The translations under genes were made by a program, and so were the position numbers. Of a stretch of 62,513 nucleotides of DNA, positions 50,036-59,121 are shown piece after piece. The stretch is from Opitutus sp. GAS368 (GTDB lineage: Bacteria > Verrucomicrobiota > Verrucomicrobiia > Chthoniobacterales > Chthoniobacteraceae). Location of the stretch: positions 1 through 62,513 of the forward strand of contig CALQFT020000003.1 of the NCBI GenBank assembly GCA_943329925.2, written 5' to 3'. The notes below the pieces were generated by a model that worked only from the letters and a program-made list of their open reading frames with translations, was not told the DNA's origin and searched no databases. Numbering within the stretch: position 1 is the first letter of the stretch; each line of letters opens with the position of its first letter.

Positions 50036-52507
50036 TTAGGCCTCGCGTGCCGCCAGCGTTCCTCGCGTCACGCCCAACTGGGATTGCGCATGAAACTCCC
50101 GCCAAAGCGATCCACCACTGCGATCACCTCTCAAGAGTGCCTGATAGGCTCCAATTAGCCGCACAGCTGACGCCCGATCTTCTTCCAGCAACTCCACCCG
50201 GTAGCGCCGCAATCCCGCTCCGAACAGCGCATCATAAAACTGCGCACCCGTCTGGGCCACGGCGTTGAACAGCGTGTTGCGACACCCGGCGTCCGCCCGC
50301 AGCGGATGTTCCTTTCCGACGCGATCCCGCAAATGCACCTTTTGCGTGTCACACGGACGCCCGCAATCCAGAAATGAACTTCCCTTGGAAAGAAAAGCAG
50401 CGAAGACGCAGTGCTCCATGTGAAACATCGGAATATGCTGGTGCAAAGTGAGTTCTAATCCACTCAAGGCCTCCTTTGGTAAGCCACGCGACAGATCTAA
50501 AACCTGTTCTAAGGTCAGGTCGTAGGAAACGGTCACCGTCTCCAAACCGCGGCGTAAAAACTCTTGGGCTGTTAGTGGGTTGGACACATTCAGAGAAAAA
50601 TCGCCGGCCAAGCGAAAGTTTGAGCCGCCTTTCGCATTCGAGAAAAACTCCATCGCCCCTAGATTTCGCACCAACACTCCATCGGGTTGTGCATTTTCAA
50701 TAAGCCGGAAAAAGCCCTGTTCGGCCGCCTTTTGAATGCGTGGCGTCGCAAGCCAGACAGTGGATGGAGTGGAATACGAACGCACTTTGGCGACGGCATC
50801 CTTGTAGCGACGCACGTCTTCAAAATCTAAATAGACCTGCTCTACACCAGCCTCCAGAGCTGCTTCCAACTGTTCGTCGCTGCGGCAAAGGACGGTCAAC
50901 GCCGGCAATTCAAGCGGCTCACGATAAATCGCTGCGGGGTCGAGCAAGGCTCGCCACGATTCCGCGAGTTCTACGCGCACCGGAAGCGTCGACTCTTCCA
51001 AGCGCACGCCCAAAGTGCGGCGGACGCGATTAAGCTCGGATATGGGCAAGATCACCGGCTCGGAGAACTCCACGGTAAGCGACTCAATCTGAAACGGGGC
51101 TTCGCCAAAGCGATCCAGATGTTCGAGAAGGCGGGCGTGGGTTAGCGGCGCGTTGCGGGCTGCCTGCAAAGGTATTTGTGACTCGGCGGACGCTAGGATT
51201 ACCCCATTGGAATCCAATGCCTCCAGCAATAGAAAACAATCAGGAGAACCTGTCGCTCGTATTTGCAATGCTGTCCTGCGCCGCGGCGCAATGGTTCCCG
51301 CGTAGGACTGTTGCAGGCGCTTGTTTAGCGCTGGATCGTCTGTTTTCCAAACGCGATCACCCGCCTGCAATTTTTCAAACTGCAAATGTCCCCGCTGGAA
51401 AAACAACCGGCGTCCTCGAATCTCGTAAATTCGCCCGCCCTGTTCGTTATTGGTGTCGCCTCCAGTGTCAAACACGAGGCCATCACCGGGTTGCAACGGA
51501 ACTAAAGCATCCAGCTCCACATAATCTTTTCCGATGGCCGCCAGCCGGCCGGCGAAAGGGCCTCGCTTTTTTCCGAAGCGTGCGGGCACTAAATGTTGGT
51601 GATCTACGCCATCCATCCATCCGGGAAACAGCCCGCGTGAGAAGGACATTTCTAATTGATAGCGGTCCGCTGCGCTGGCGGGAGTCTCCCTCCCTTCCAA
51701 CGCGGCGTCCAGCGCGCGGCGGTATACTTGGCATACGGCAGCGACGTATTCGGGAGCCTTAAGACGGCCCTCAATTTTGAAGGAAGTCACCCCCGCTTTA
51801 AGCAGGGCTGGAATGTGATCTACCGCAGCAAGATCCTGGGGTGAAAGCAGGTATTTTTTATCCCCGAGATCTTTGTGAATTCCATCCACAATCAAATCGT
51901 AGGGCATTCTACATGCTTGGGCGCATTCGCCGCGATTGGCGCTGCGCTGGCCGAGCGCCTCGCTAGTCAGGCATTGCCCGGAGTATGCGACGCAAAGCGC
52001 GCCGTGTACAAAAACCTCAAGCGGGGTGGAGTTTTGGGAGTCATGTTCGAAACGCTCCAATTCCCGCAAGGAGACCTCCCGCCCGAGCACCACGCGATGC
52101 ACCCCAAGGTCGCTGGCAAAGCGCACGCCCTCGGGCGAGGTGATGGTCATCTGGGTGGATGCGTGGACTGCCAAGTCCGGCACAATTTTCCCGGCAAGTA
52201 TGATCAGGCCAACGTCTTGAACAATAATGGAATCCACGCCTGAACGACTGAGCAGGCGAAGCGCGTCGGCTGCGTCGTCCAGTTCGCCTGTGAACACCAG
52301 CGTGTTGAGTGCCACGTAGGCTCGCACGCCTGCGCGGTGACAAAAGCGCACCACTTCAGGAAGGTCACTTTCGGAAAAGTTGTCCGCACGCATCCTCGCG
52401 TTAAAGCGCGGTAGCCCGAAATAAACGGCGTCCGCACCATTGGCAACAGCGGCGCGAACGCAATCCCAGTTGCCTGCTGGCGCGAGAAGTTCGGGGTGTT
52501 GGGACAT
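50036..52507 (-). CDS. peptidase U32 family protein (RlhA/YdcP-like)
   Basis: An 823-aa protein starting LLAPAGNWDCVRAAVANGAD, with YFGLPRFNARMRA, YVALNTLVFTGEL, HASTQMTITSPEG and the cysteine-rich GALCVAYSGQCLTSEALGQR followed by CAQACRMPY, all diagnostic of U32. These family members are now linked to RNA hydroxylation (RlhA on 23S rRNA, TrhP on tRNA) rather than to proteolysis. Length and C-terminal DUF3656-type region resemble RlhA, although the chain is longer than the E. coli protein. It lies 34 bp downstream of the small unknown gene. Confidence 0.88.
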   Translation of the reverse strand: MSQHPELLAPAGNWDCVRAAVANGADAVYFGLPRFNARMRADNFSESDLPEVVRFCHRAGVRAYVALNTLVFTGELDDAADALRLLSRSGVDSIIVQDVGLIILAGKIVPDLAVHASTQMTITSPEGVRFASDLGVHRVVLGREVSLRELERFEHDSQNSTPLEVFVHGALCVAYSGQCLTSEALGQRSANRGECAQACRMPYDLIVDGIHKDLGDKKYLLSPQDLAAVDHIPALLKAGVTSFKIEGRLKAPEYVAAVCQVYRRALDAALEGRETPASAADRYQLEMSFSRGLFPGWMDGVDHQHLVPARFGKKRGPFAGRLAAIGKDYVELDALVPLQPGDGLVFDTGGDTNNEQGGRIYEIRGRRLFFQRGHLQFEKLQAGDRVWKTDDPALNKRLQQSYAGTIAPRRRTALQIRATGSPDCFLLLEALDSNGVILASAESQIPLQAARNAPLTHARLLEHLDRFGEAPFQIESLTVEFSEPVILPISELNRVRRTLGVRLEESTLPVRVELAESWRALLDPAAIYREPLELPALTVLCRSDEQLEAALEAGVEQVYLDFEDVRRYKDAVAKVRSYSTPSTVWLATPRIQKAAEQGFFRLIENAQPDGVLVRNLGAMEFFSNAKGGSNFRLAGDFSLNVSNPLTAQEFLRRGLETVTVSYDLTLEQVLDLSRGLPKEALSGLELTLHQHIPMFHMEHCVFAAFLSKGSSFLDCGRPCDTQKVHLRDRVGKEHPLRADAGCRNTLFNAVAQTGAQFYDALFGAGLRRYRVELLEEDRASAVRLIGAYQALLRGDRSGGSLWREFHAQSQLGVTRGTLAAREA

Positions 52508-52540
52508 GGGTCGAGGGATGTTAAGGCGGGATGCTAATGT

Positions 52541-53044
52541 TTAGGTTGGCGCACCGAGCAGAGCGGAAAGTTCGAGCTGCACTTCTGCGATTTGGTCCAT
52601 CCGCAATTGAGGATCTGGGATGAGCAAAACTTCGCCCGTCTTTGGAAATTGATAAACGCGGCTGAGCGATCCGTCTTCTTCACGAAGGAGTTCCACTTCT
52701 TTGATCGTTCGCTTGCGCTCCAGCATCACCGCCAGAATGTAGCGGATGTTGCGCAAACCGGGATCTGGATCTGCCATGACTGTGCGCAACAACTGTTCGG
52801 CAGTCTGCTTACCCAAGGGCTCCGGCGGCTTGGCCGGCGGCGGCTCAAATTTAGAGCGCCACACAGAAAAAGGAGCCGGTGCGTCAGCCGCTCGGGAGCG
52901 GAGGGCCTCCTCGCAGAGATCCTCGCGCCGGAGCACTTCGACCTCACGAAAAAGCAGGGTGTGAAACACCTCTCCGGCGACGAAGGGAACGCCCGTGGCT
53001 GAGCAACATTCGCTCCGGTGTTGAATGCTCCAATCCTGACTCAA
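52541..53044 (-). CDS. conserved-looking unknown protein
   Basis: A 167-aa soluble protein starting at TTG, with GGGGAG five bases upstream, which supports this start. The N-terminus (DWSIQHRSECCSATGVPFVA, then GEVFHTLLF) has two adjacent cysteines and a later region PDPGLRNIRYILAVMLERKR followed by YQFPKTGEVLLIPDPQLRMDQIAEVQ. I recall similar unnamed proteins in PVC genomes but no function. Upstream it is separated from lptG by a terminator, and downstream the U32 gene follows closely. Confidence 0.75.
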   Translation of the reverse strand: MSQDWSIQHRSECCSATGVPFVAGEVFHTLLFREVEVLRREDLCEEALRSRAADAPAPFSVWRSKFEPPPAKPPEPLGKQTAEQLLRTVMADPDPGLRNIRYILAVMLERKRTIKEVELLREEDGSLSRVYQFPKTGEVLLIPDPQLRMDQIAEVQLELSALLGAPT

Positions 53045-53073
53045 AGCGTCTCCCCTACGTTGGCGAATGATAG

Positions 53074-53094
53074 AAAAAAGGCCCGAGAGAGGGC
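53074..53094 (-). terminator. Rho-independent terminator after lptF/lptG-like gene
   Basis: On the minus strand GCCC-TCTCTC-GGGC is followed by C and six T residues, 54 bp after the stop of the LptG-like gene. The stem is short but the T-run is clear. Confidence 0.5.
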
Positions 53095-53147
53095 AGCCTC
53101 GATCACATTAGTTTGACTGTTAAAGCGGCATTTCATCGGGTGAGGTT

Positions 53148-54293
53148 TCACAGTCTTCTTAAGAACAAGCTCGAAAAATCTCGGTTGGCGGAGCGCATCC
53201 AAAATAAACAAAAACCGATACAGAAGAATAAAGCGTGCGGCCCCCAAGCTGCGACTTCGGGAGAAAGACGTCCAGCTTTGCCAAGAGCGAGGAAGAGACT
53301 GCGCATGACCAGCAAAAGAAAGAACAGGAAAATGGCAATGCCAGCGCCCTGAACCGTGCCGCGCCTTGAAAATACAATTCCAAGCGGAGCAGCGATTAAA
53401 ATCACGAGAAGGCAAGTCCATGGCAGCGCCCAACGGTCTTGAAGGACCGTGCGGAATGGGGCTAATTGCACTTCGGAAAAATCGTAGTTGTTCGTCAAAT
53501 ACTCGTTTAATTCAGGGGTGGTGAGTTGCTGCGGATCGAGTCGCGAGGAGGCGATGCGCCATGGCGTTTCGAGCCACCCTTCCAATACGCGTTGTCCTTG
53601 CGCTTCAAAATTGTCGATCTTGAGCACCTCGCCCTCCGCGTTGAGATCCACGATAACACCGCGCTGAAGTGTCCAGTGATGCGTGGCGGGGTCGTGGATG
53701 GCTTTGGCTGCGTACCATTTTCGGGTAATGTTCCCCTGCTCGTCCTGTTGTAAAATCTGCACCCCCTCAAGCACGGAACCGCTTGGACGCAGTCGGCGCA
53801 CAAACCAAGTTCGATTGCTGAGCCGATCCCGAAACAGATGCGCGTCGACTTGATCACGCGGGGCATCATTGGAACGGGACTGGCGTAGACCATCAATGAC
53901 GGCGCGCTTGAAAGCCTCAGCGCGTGGAGCAAGTTCGTAGTTGAGCGCGAGGCAAAGTCCGGTCATGGCCAACCCGGCTGCAAACAGTGGCAAGAGAACA
54001 CGGCCCAAACTGCGGCCGGAGGCTAGCATGGAAATGATCTCGTTGTTGCGCGACATTCGACTGCAACAGAAAAGTAGCGCCAATAAAATGGCGACCGGCA
54101 GCGCAAGTAACAATATCTGAGGGAGTTGCATTAAATAAAAACGGCCAACGACAGCCGGCGAAGAACCAGTCCGCAAAAAGTCGGACCCGTGGTCGCTCAA
54201 ATCAAAAATGAGCCAGATGCTCAAAAAAGCGCCTAGCGCGAGCAGCAGCGGCTCGAGAAAATTGCGAAATAGATAACGGTCCAGCAGAGACAT
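53148..54293 (-). CDS. LptF/LptG family LPS export permease
   Basis: A 381-aa YjgP/YjgQ-family protein. It has helices at about 15-38, 60-85 and 100-120, a periplasmic beta-jellyroll (about 135-290) and three C-terminal helices (the last ending LFFCIGFCLFWM). The motif LDRYLFRNFLEPLLLALGAF and SRNNEIISMLASGRSLGRVL are typical. It is one of the two membrane subunits of the ABC exporter that lifts LPS from the inner membrane. Which of LptF or LptG cannot be told. It shows that the cell is a diderm. Confidence 0.9.
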   Translation of the reverse strand: MSLLDRYLFRNFLEPLLLALGAFLSIWLIFDLSDHGSDFLRTGSSPAVVGRFYLMQLPQILLLALPVAILLALLFCCSRMSRNNEIISMLASGRSLGRVLLPLFAAGLAMTGLCLALNYELAPRAEAFKRAVIDGLRQSRSNDAPRDQVDAHLFRDRLSNRTWFVRRLRPSGSVLEGVQILQQDEQGNITRKWYAAKAIHDPATHHWTLQRGVIVDLNAEGEVLKIDNFEAQGQRVLEGWLETPWRIASSRLDPQQLTTPELNEYLTNNYDFSEVQLAPFRTVLQDRWALPWTCLLVILIAAPLGIVFSRRGTVQGAGIAIFLFFLLLVMRSLFLALGKAGRLSPEVAAWGPHALFFCIGFCLFWMRSANRDFSSLFLRRL

Positions 54294-54369
54294 TGCGGTG
54301 GGGTGCTTGTGCGCCAAAGGAATTAACTCCGAGACACACTGCGGGGCAAACAAGGTTTCTCGGGCACTC

Positions 54370-55110
54370 TCACAAGGGGCTTGAAGGCGAGGAGGGGCGC
54401 ACTTTTAAAATCGCACGGCCCGGTTCTAGTCGTAATGTCTCCAAACGGTTGAGAAGAATGATTTCGCGTTTGAAGGGTAACAGAAGCTTCCTCAACCACA
54501 CCTCCTCGAGTTTGTGCATCCCAAATGCGCCCAGTCGGACTCTGCCTAACTGGGCTGAAAAAAGACGGACCTTTAATTTTCCATCCTGAATAGCCACGGA
54601 ATAGGTCATTCGCAAGTGTAGGTGTCTGTCTAGATTCCACTCCTTATAGCGGTATACGGCAAGCACTTGGCAGCGCTCAGGCTCCATGCGCAGCATCACC
54701 TGCTGGAAAGGAAATGCCGGATTCCCCCGCCGAACCGACTGCAGTGTCTGGCCTAGATGCGTGTTGATTTCCTCCAGTCCAAATTCCAGTCCTATGGCTT
54801 GGGGACTCGCTATTGCTCCGGCAATCAGGGGAGAAAGAACCCGAGCACGGATCTGGGATTCCGGCGCGGGAATCTCATCCGGTACTCGGAGCAATTGAAT
54901 GACGTAGGCGAATCCCGGGGCCAACAGCATCGCTGCGATCAGGCCATACTGCATCCCCCGATTCCAGAGTCGACTCTCGCTGTGAGGTGGACGTCCGCTT
55001 GGGGAGGCTGCCTTGGAGGGAGATTTTGGCACGGGTTTTGGGGGGCTTTTAGAAGCGGGTTTGCTTGGACCACCGGATTTGCCTGAAGCTCCTGGACTGC
55101 GCGCCGCCAT
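54370..55110 (-). CDS. unknown single-pass membrane protein next to lptF/lptG
   Basis: A 246-aa protein. An N-terminal cytoplasmic tail is very rich in Pro, Ser and Lys (about 1-45). A membrane helix follows (about 55-75, MQYGLIAAMLLAPGFAYVIQ). The outside domain (about 85-246) has the repeated pattern of short strands seen in lipid-binding YpmS/LmeA-like proteins, with FQQVMLRMEPERCQVLAVYR and NRLETLRLEPGRAILKV. That resemblance is faint. It sits 4 bp after fmdB and 76 bp before the LptF/G gene, so a role in envelope lipid handling is possible. Confidence 0.65.
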   Translation of the reverse strand: MAARSPGASGKSGGPSKPASKSPPKPVPKSPSKAASPSGRPPHSESRLWNRGMQYGLIAAMLLAPGFAYVIQLLRVPDEIPAPESQIRARVLSPLIAGAIASPQAIGLEFGLEEINTHLGQTLQSVRRGNPAFPFQQVMLRMEPERCQVLAVYRYKEWNLDRHLHLRMTYSVAIQDGKLKVRLFSAQLGRVRLGAFGMHKLEEVWLRKLLLPFKREIILLNRLETLRLEPGRAILKVRPSSPSSPL

Positions 55111-55114
55111 GAGC

Positions 55115-55492
55115 TTACTCGGTAGCCTTGGCCTTCGACTTGGCTGGTTTGGGAGTTTCGCTCTTTTTTGGCGCGTCGGCTTTCGGGGCGGGCGCTGTGG
55201 AGGCGGGCGTGGCATCAGCCTTTGGGGTGGTGCTTTCGGAGCTTGGGGCCGAGGTGGAGTCCGTTTTGGCGCCTGACTTGTAATTTTCTGAGCGGTAGTC
55301 GGTAATGTAAAAGCCAGAGCCCTTGAAAATCAAACCGGCGCCGGTACCTATCTCGCGTTTGACCTTCCCTTTGCCCCACGTTTTTTGGCGGCAGGCGGTT
55401 TTTGGGCAAGTTTTGAGGGGTTCGTCTTTCATGGACTGAAAGAACTCGAAGGTCTTGCGACACTTCAAACAGCTGTAATCGTAATTGGGCAT
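55115..55492 (-). CDS. FmdB-type zinc ribbon protein
   Basis: A 125-aa protein with the N-terminal FmdB zinc ribbon (MPNYDYSCLKCRKTFEFFQ; second Cys pair in TCPKTAC) and GTGAGLIFKGSGFYITDYRS, the standard end of the conserved part. A long Ala/Pro/Lys/Ser-rich tail of about 50 residues follows. Function of the family is poorly defined. First gene of the minus-strand run leading to the LptF/G gene. Confidence 0.9.
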   Translation of the reverse strand: MPNYDYSCLKCRKTFEFFQSMKDEPLKTCPKTACRQKTWGKGKVKREIGTGAGLIFKGSGFYITDYRSENYKSGAKTDSTSAPSSESTTPKADATPASTAPAPKADAPKKSETPKPAKSKAKATE

Positions 55493-55593
55493 AGACCTTA
55501 AATTCAGAGGGCTGGGGATGGTAGCACAGTGCTGGGACTGCGCAACGGTGGAGGAGCTTGCGCAGGAAGGCTGGCCTGAGCAAAGCTCTGTGT

Positions 55594-55806
55594 ATGGAAC
55601 GAGCCGCAGCTATCGAACAGATTCGCGCCGAGTGCAACCACCTGGCTGTGGCGATCACCCGCTTGCATCCGCTGGTCCCAGTGTTGCAAGACCCTGCCAC
55701 TCAAGCAGAAATATTTAAGGCCCTGTTTGAATTGACCAAGAACGTCGAGACGGTGAAAAAGCAAATCATGCGCTTGGAACGCCGCGACGACAACGATCTG
55801 GTGTGA
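55594..55806 (+). CDS. small helical protein of unknown function
   Basis: A 70-residue product (MERAAAIEQIRAECNHLAVA onward) that is almost wholly alpha-helical, with heptad-like spacing in FKALFELTKNVETVKKQIMR, suggesting a coiled-coil dimer. Divergent from fmdB. No family recognised; the codon pattern and acid/base balance look coding. Confidence 0.6.
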   Translation: MERAAAIEQIRAECNHLAVAITRLHPLVPVLQDPATQAEIFKALFELTKNVETVKKQIMRLERRDDNDLV

Positions 55807-55887
55807 TTCCGTCCCTTGCGGTGCCGCAGGCCAAGTCCCAGCTCGAGCACGCAAGGCACTTGTTTCCACATTTGGTAGGAGGAGCTT

Positions 55888-56442
55888 CTAAAGAGGCTTA
55901 TCTGCAAGCAAGTTGCTGAACCCCAGTGGGCTGCCTTTTGCAAAGGTGAATTTTGCTTCGCCAGTCTTGTCCCATACCAAGCGGCAATCAGACGCGCCAC
56001 GCCGGTCGGAAAACAAGGCTCGTTTAAACACCCATTCCCCTTTGGGGCCCATGTGCGCTTCGTCCGCCATAAGGCGAGGCACGGGATCACCCGGCGCGAA
56101 TATCGAGAGACGCTTAAGTAGCAAATGCTTAGACTTAGCAGAAAACTTCGCCAAGGTGCGCACTGTCTCTGGAATTTCCGCCAACGCCGCCGCACTCGGT
56201 TGTTCAAATCTCACCGCTATTCCAAACGCCACCTGCGCGACAGTGGCTGCAGGATGAAAAAAACTGCGCTTCTTTCGCATCGGAACCACTTTTTCCACAG
56301 TGACCTGAGCCGCTGGGGCGGCGCCATCCACCTGTCCAATGGGAAAGGTCAGCGCCTGAGTCGGCGTTTGCGCCGAGGCTACGCGAGAAAATCCGTTCCA
56401 AATCAACGCGATGCAAAAAATTGATAAAAGCCGTATGCTCAT
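55888..56442 (-). CDS. exported protein of unknown function
   Basis: A 184-aa protein with a signal peptide (MSIRLLSIFCIALIWNGFSR, cleaved near ASAQ). The mature part has alternating short strands (TVEKVVPMRKKRSFFHP, FGIAVRFEQPSA, GEWVFKRALFSDR) and no obvious catalytic motif. Divergent from rph. I do not recognise the family. Confidence 0.7.
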   Translation of the reverse strand: MSIRLLSIFCIALIWNGFSRVASAQTPTQALTFPIGQVDGAAPAAQVTVEKVVPMRKKRSFFHPAATVAQVAFGIAVRFEQPSAAALAEIPETVRTLAKFSAKSKHLLLKRLSIFAPGDPVPRLMADEAHMGPKGEWVFKRALFSDRRGASDCRLVWDKTGEAKFTFAKGSPLGFSNLLADKPL

Positions 56443-56540
56443 GAACTAAGACATCTTTACACCGAGTTGTAAGAAGGCGCCAGCGCTCTCGTTTGTAATC
56501 CGAGGTTGTTTCGCCCGCGCCTCCTGCGGAACATACCCCC

Positions 56541-57311
56541 ATGACACGCCCCGACGGTCGCCTCGCCGACCAACTCCGCCCCCTTTCTTTCACTCCGGAC
56601 ATCGCGCCGCACGCTAACGGCTCGGTGCTCGTGGCCTGCGGAAATACGCGAGTGATTTGCAGCGCGATGTTTGAGGAATCCGTCCCGCGCTGGATGAAGG
56701 AACAGAACGTCAAAGGCGGCTGGCTCACAGCGGAGTATTCGATGCTTCCTTATTCAACGCTGGATCGCAAAGCGCGCGATTCTTCACGGGGCAAGTTGGA
56801 CGGACGCAGCGTCGAGATTCAGCGCCTCATTGGCCGCGCTCTGCGTGCGGTAGTCGATTTAGACGCGCTGGGAGCCCGCACCATGTGGGTGGACTGCGAT
56901 GTGCTGCAGGCCGACGGAGGCACGAGAACTGCTTCAATTACAGGTGCTTGTGTAGCTGCTTATATGGCTTGCCGAAAGCTCGTCGAGGACCGCAAGCTCA
57001 AGGCGCTACCCATCCGCCAGCTCGTTGGTGCCGTCAGCGTGGGCATCGTCGAGGGCGTGCCTTTGCTGGACTTGAATTACCCGGAAGACCGCGATGCCTC
57101 CGTGGATATGAATCTCGTAATGACCGAAAATGGCCAGTACGTCGAGGTGCAGAGTTCCGGCGAGGAAGCCGTTTTCTCTCCCGAACAATTTGAAGCACTT
57201 CTCGCATTGGGTCGCTCCGGGGCCATGCAAATTATCACCGCGCAGCGCAGCGCACTGGGAATCGTTGAGCTCCCCAATTTAAGCGCCGGCGCCGCCTCCA
57301 ATCTCGTTTAG
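56541..57311 (+). CDS. rph: ribonuclease PH
   Basis: RNase PH trims the 3' ends of tRNAs phosphorolytically. The 256-aa protein begins RPDGRLADQLRPLSF and holds GNTRVICSAMFEE, GWLTAEYSMLPYST, GRSVEIQRLIGRALR, the catalytic-site block WVDCDVLQADGGTRTASITG and YPEDRDASVDMNLVMTENG, all diagnostic. Start and length are standard. hisS follows after 12 bp, so they are probably cotranscribed. Confidence 0.96.
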   Translation: MTRPDGRLADQLRPLSFTPDIAPHANGSVLVACGNTRVICSAMFEESVPRWMKEQNVKGGWLTAEYSMLPYSTLDRKARDSSRGKLDGRSVEIQRLIGRALRAVVDLDALGARTMWVDCDVLQADGGTRTASITGACVAAYMACRKLVEDRKLKALPIRQLVGAVSVGIVEGVPLLDLNYPEDRDASVDMNLVMTENGQYVEVQSSGEEAVFSPEQFEALLALGRSGAMQIITAQRSALGIVELPNLSAGAASNLV

Positions 57312-57323
57312 ACCTAAAATCTC

Positions 57324-58592
57324 ATGCAGCTTCTGCCCGGTTTTCGCGACTTTTACCCAGAGGATTGTGCGCTCCGCAACTACGTCCTCTCTGTTTGGCG
57401 TTCTGTCGCCGCCCGCTACGGCTTTGTCGAATACGACGGCCCCGTGCTTGAGCCCATCGAACTGTACCGCAAAAAAAGCGGAGGAGAGCTCGTCGGACAG
57501 CTCTTCGATTTCGTCGATAAAGGGGAGCGCCACGTCTCGCTGCGTCCCGAAATGACCCCGACGCTGGCTCGTATGGTCGCGGCCCGCGAACGTGATTACA
57601 AAAAGCCGCTTAAGTGGTTTTGCGCTCCCTCGTTCTTTCGCTACGAAAAACAGCAGCGCGGTCGCCTCCGCGAGTTCTTTCAGCTTAATTGCGACATCTT
57701 GGGCGACGGCTCTCCGGCTGCGGATGCGGAACTGCTTGCGCTCTTGATTGATATTTTGCGCGGATTCGGACTCGGTCCGGAGGACTTCGTGGTCCGGCTC
57801 AGTGACCGAGATGCGTGGCTACAGTTCGCTCAAGGCAAAGGTGTTACAATTGAGCGCTTGGGGGACTTTCTGGCCGTGGTGGACAAGCTCGAGCGCTCCC
57901 AAGAGGCGGACAACCGCAGAAAATTAGCGGAGTTCGGCATCGAGTTGGAGGCGGTGCAAGCATTCATCGCCGACCCGTCTGGGGAGGCCGCCAAACTGCA
58001 GGGAATCATCGCGGATCTCACCGCCCGCGGCTTGGAAAAATACGTGGCTGTGGATCTGACCATCGTCCGAGGTCTTGCGTACTACACAGGGTTGGTTTTC
58101 GAGGTGTTTGACCGCAATGGCAAGGAGCGTGCGTTGGCGGGTGGTGGCCGTTACGACGGGTTGTTGGAATTAATGAGCGACGGGAAGGTGAAGATGCCTG
58201 CGCTGGGTTTTGGGATGGGAGATGTCGTTTTGGCGAACCTGATTGCAGAGGTTCCAAACGCCAAAGCCAGACGTGACGCGTGGCTGGCTGCGAATCGTGC
58301 CGCCGAAGTGTATGTTGTAGTGGCGGATGAGGCCCGCCGATCCGAGGCCCTTGGAGTTGTGCAGTCGCTGCGGGAGTCTGGGTGGCGCACAGACTTCGCG
58401 CTTTCGGCTGTAAAGGTGGGCAAGCAGTTCCAGGCTGCTGAGGCGCTCGGCGCGCAGTTCGCCGTCGTCGTCGGCGCGGAATGGCCCGAGCTTAAAATCA
58501 AAGCGCTCGCCACCCGCACCGAACATTCCGCCACACCGGAACTCCTTGCCTCCCAACTCCGTGCCCTTAGCGTGACGACGCCTTCCGCATGA
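57324..58592 (+). CDS. hisS: histidine--tRNA ligase
   Basis: A 422-aa class II aminoacyl-tRNA synthetase. Motif 1 region (LPGFRDFYPEDCALRNYV), motif 2 (FFRYEKQQRGRLREFFQLNC), the histidine-specific VRGLAYYTGLVFEVFD and motif 3-like GGGRYDGLLELM, LGFGMGDV are present, followed by the anticodon-binding domain (about 325-415). The Arg in the HisA-type motif VRGLAYYTG and a full anticodon domain favour HisS over the regulatory paralogue HisZ. The next gene overlaps its stop by 4 bp. Confidence 0.9.
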   Translation: MQLLPGFRDFYPEDCALRNYVLSVWRSVAARYGFVEYDGPVLEPIELYRKKSGGELVGQLFDFVDKGERHVSLRPEMTPTLARMVAARERDYKKPLKWFCAPSFFRYEKQQRGRLREFFQLNCDILGDGSPAADAELLALLIDILRGFGLGPEDFVVRLSDRDAWLQFAQGKGVTIERLGDFLAVVDKLERSQEADNRRKLAEFGIELEAVQAFIADPSGEAAKLQGIIADLTARGLEKYVAVDLTIVRGLAYYTGLVFEVFDRNGKERALAGGGRYDGLLELMSDGKVKMPALGFGMGDVVLANLIAEVPNAKARRDAWLAANRAAEVYVVVADEARRSEALGVVQSLRESGWRTDFALSAVKVGKQFQAAEALGAQFAVVVGAEWPELKIKALATRTEHSATPELLASQLRALSVTTPSA

Positions 58593-59044
58593 ACCCAGAA
58601 TTGCACCCCTTAACTCCGAAGATCCGAATCGAAGTGCAGGTGATGTTCTTCGATACGGATTGCGCGGCAGTGGTCCACAATATTTCCTACCTGCGTTTCA
58701 TTGAAACGGCGCGGACATTGTTGGCTGGACAACTCGGTCTTGGGTTGGAAGATATGGCTAAAACACAGCTTTTCCCAGTCGTCGCACGGACTGAGATTGA
58801 CTATAAAAAACCGGGAACTTTAGGCGACAAATTGTTTATAGATGGTTGGTTGGAGTCGCTGGATCGAACGCGGTTCTGGTGCGGTTTCAACGTGCGCAGA
58901 CAAAGCGACGAGGCGCTGCTGGTGCGCTCCCGTCAGATGCTAGCTCTTGTGCAGATGCCCGCAGGTCGTCCCGTACGTCTTCCTGCGGATTGGCAGACGC
59001 GTTACTCGCATCTTTTATTGTCCAAAAACGGAGACGGAGAATAA
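58589..59044 (+). CDS. acyl-CoA thioesterase, YbgC/4HBT hotdog family
   Basis: A 151-aa hotdog-fold protein. The active-site segment VMFFDTDCAAVVHNISYLRF places the catalytic Asp in the expected DxD/DTD.GxVyn-like position, and KKPGTLGDKLFIDGWLE follows the family pattern. These enzymes hydrolyse acyl-CoA or 4-hydroxybenzoyl-CoA; substrate unknown. Start codon overlaps the hisS stop (ATGA), which suggests coupling. Confidence 0.88.
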   Translation: MNPELHPLTPKIRIEVQVMFFDTDCAAVVHNISYLRFIETARTLLAGQLGLGLEDMAKTQLFPVVARTEIDYKKPGTLGDKLFIDGWLESLDRTRFWCGFNVRRQSDEALLVRSRQMLALVQMPAGRPVRLPADWQTRYSHLLLSKNGDGE

Positions 59045-59121
59045 GTTTGTTCCCAGTGCTTTGCGAAGGTTCGGAATAGATGGAGTGAATCTAATCACGC
59101 CGTGTACCGTCCCAGTCAAAC

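Noticed and set aside
52041-52343. Arg/Ala-rich shadow frames inside the U32 gene
   Set aside because: Typical high-GC antisense or off-frame shadows of a well supported gene.
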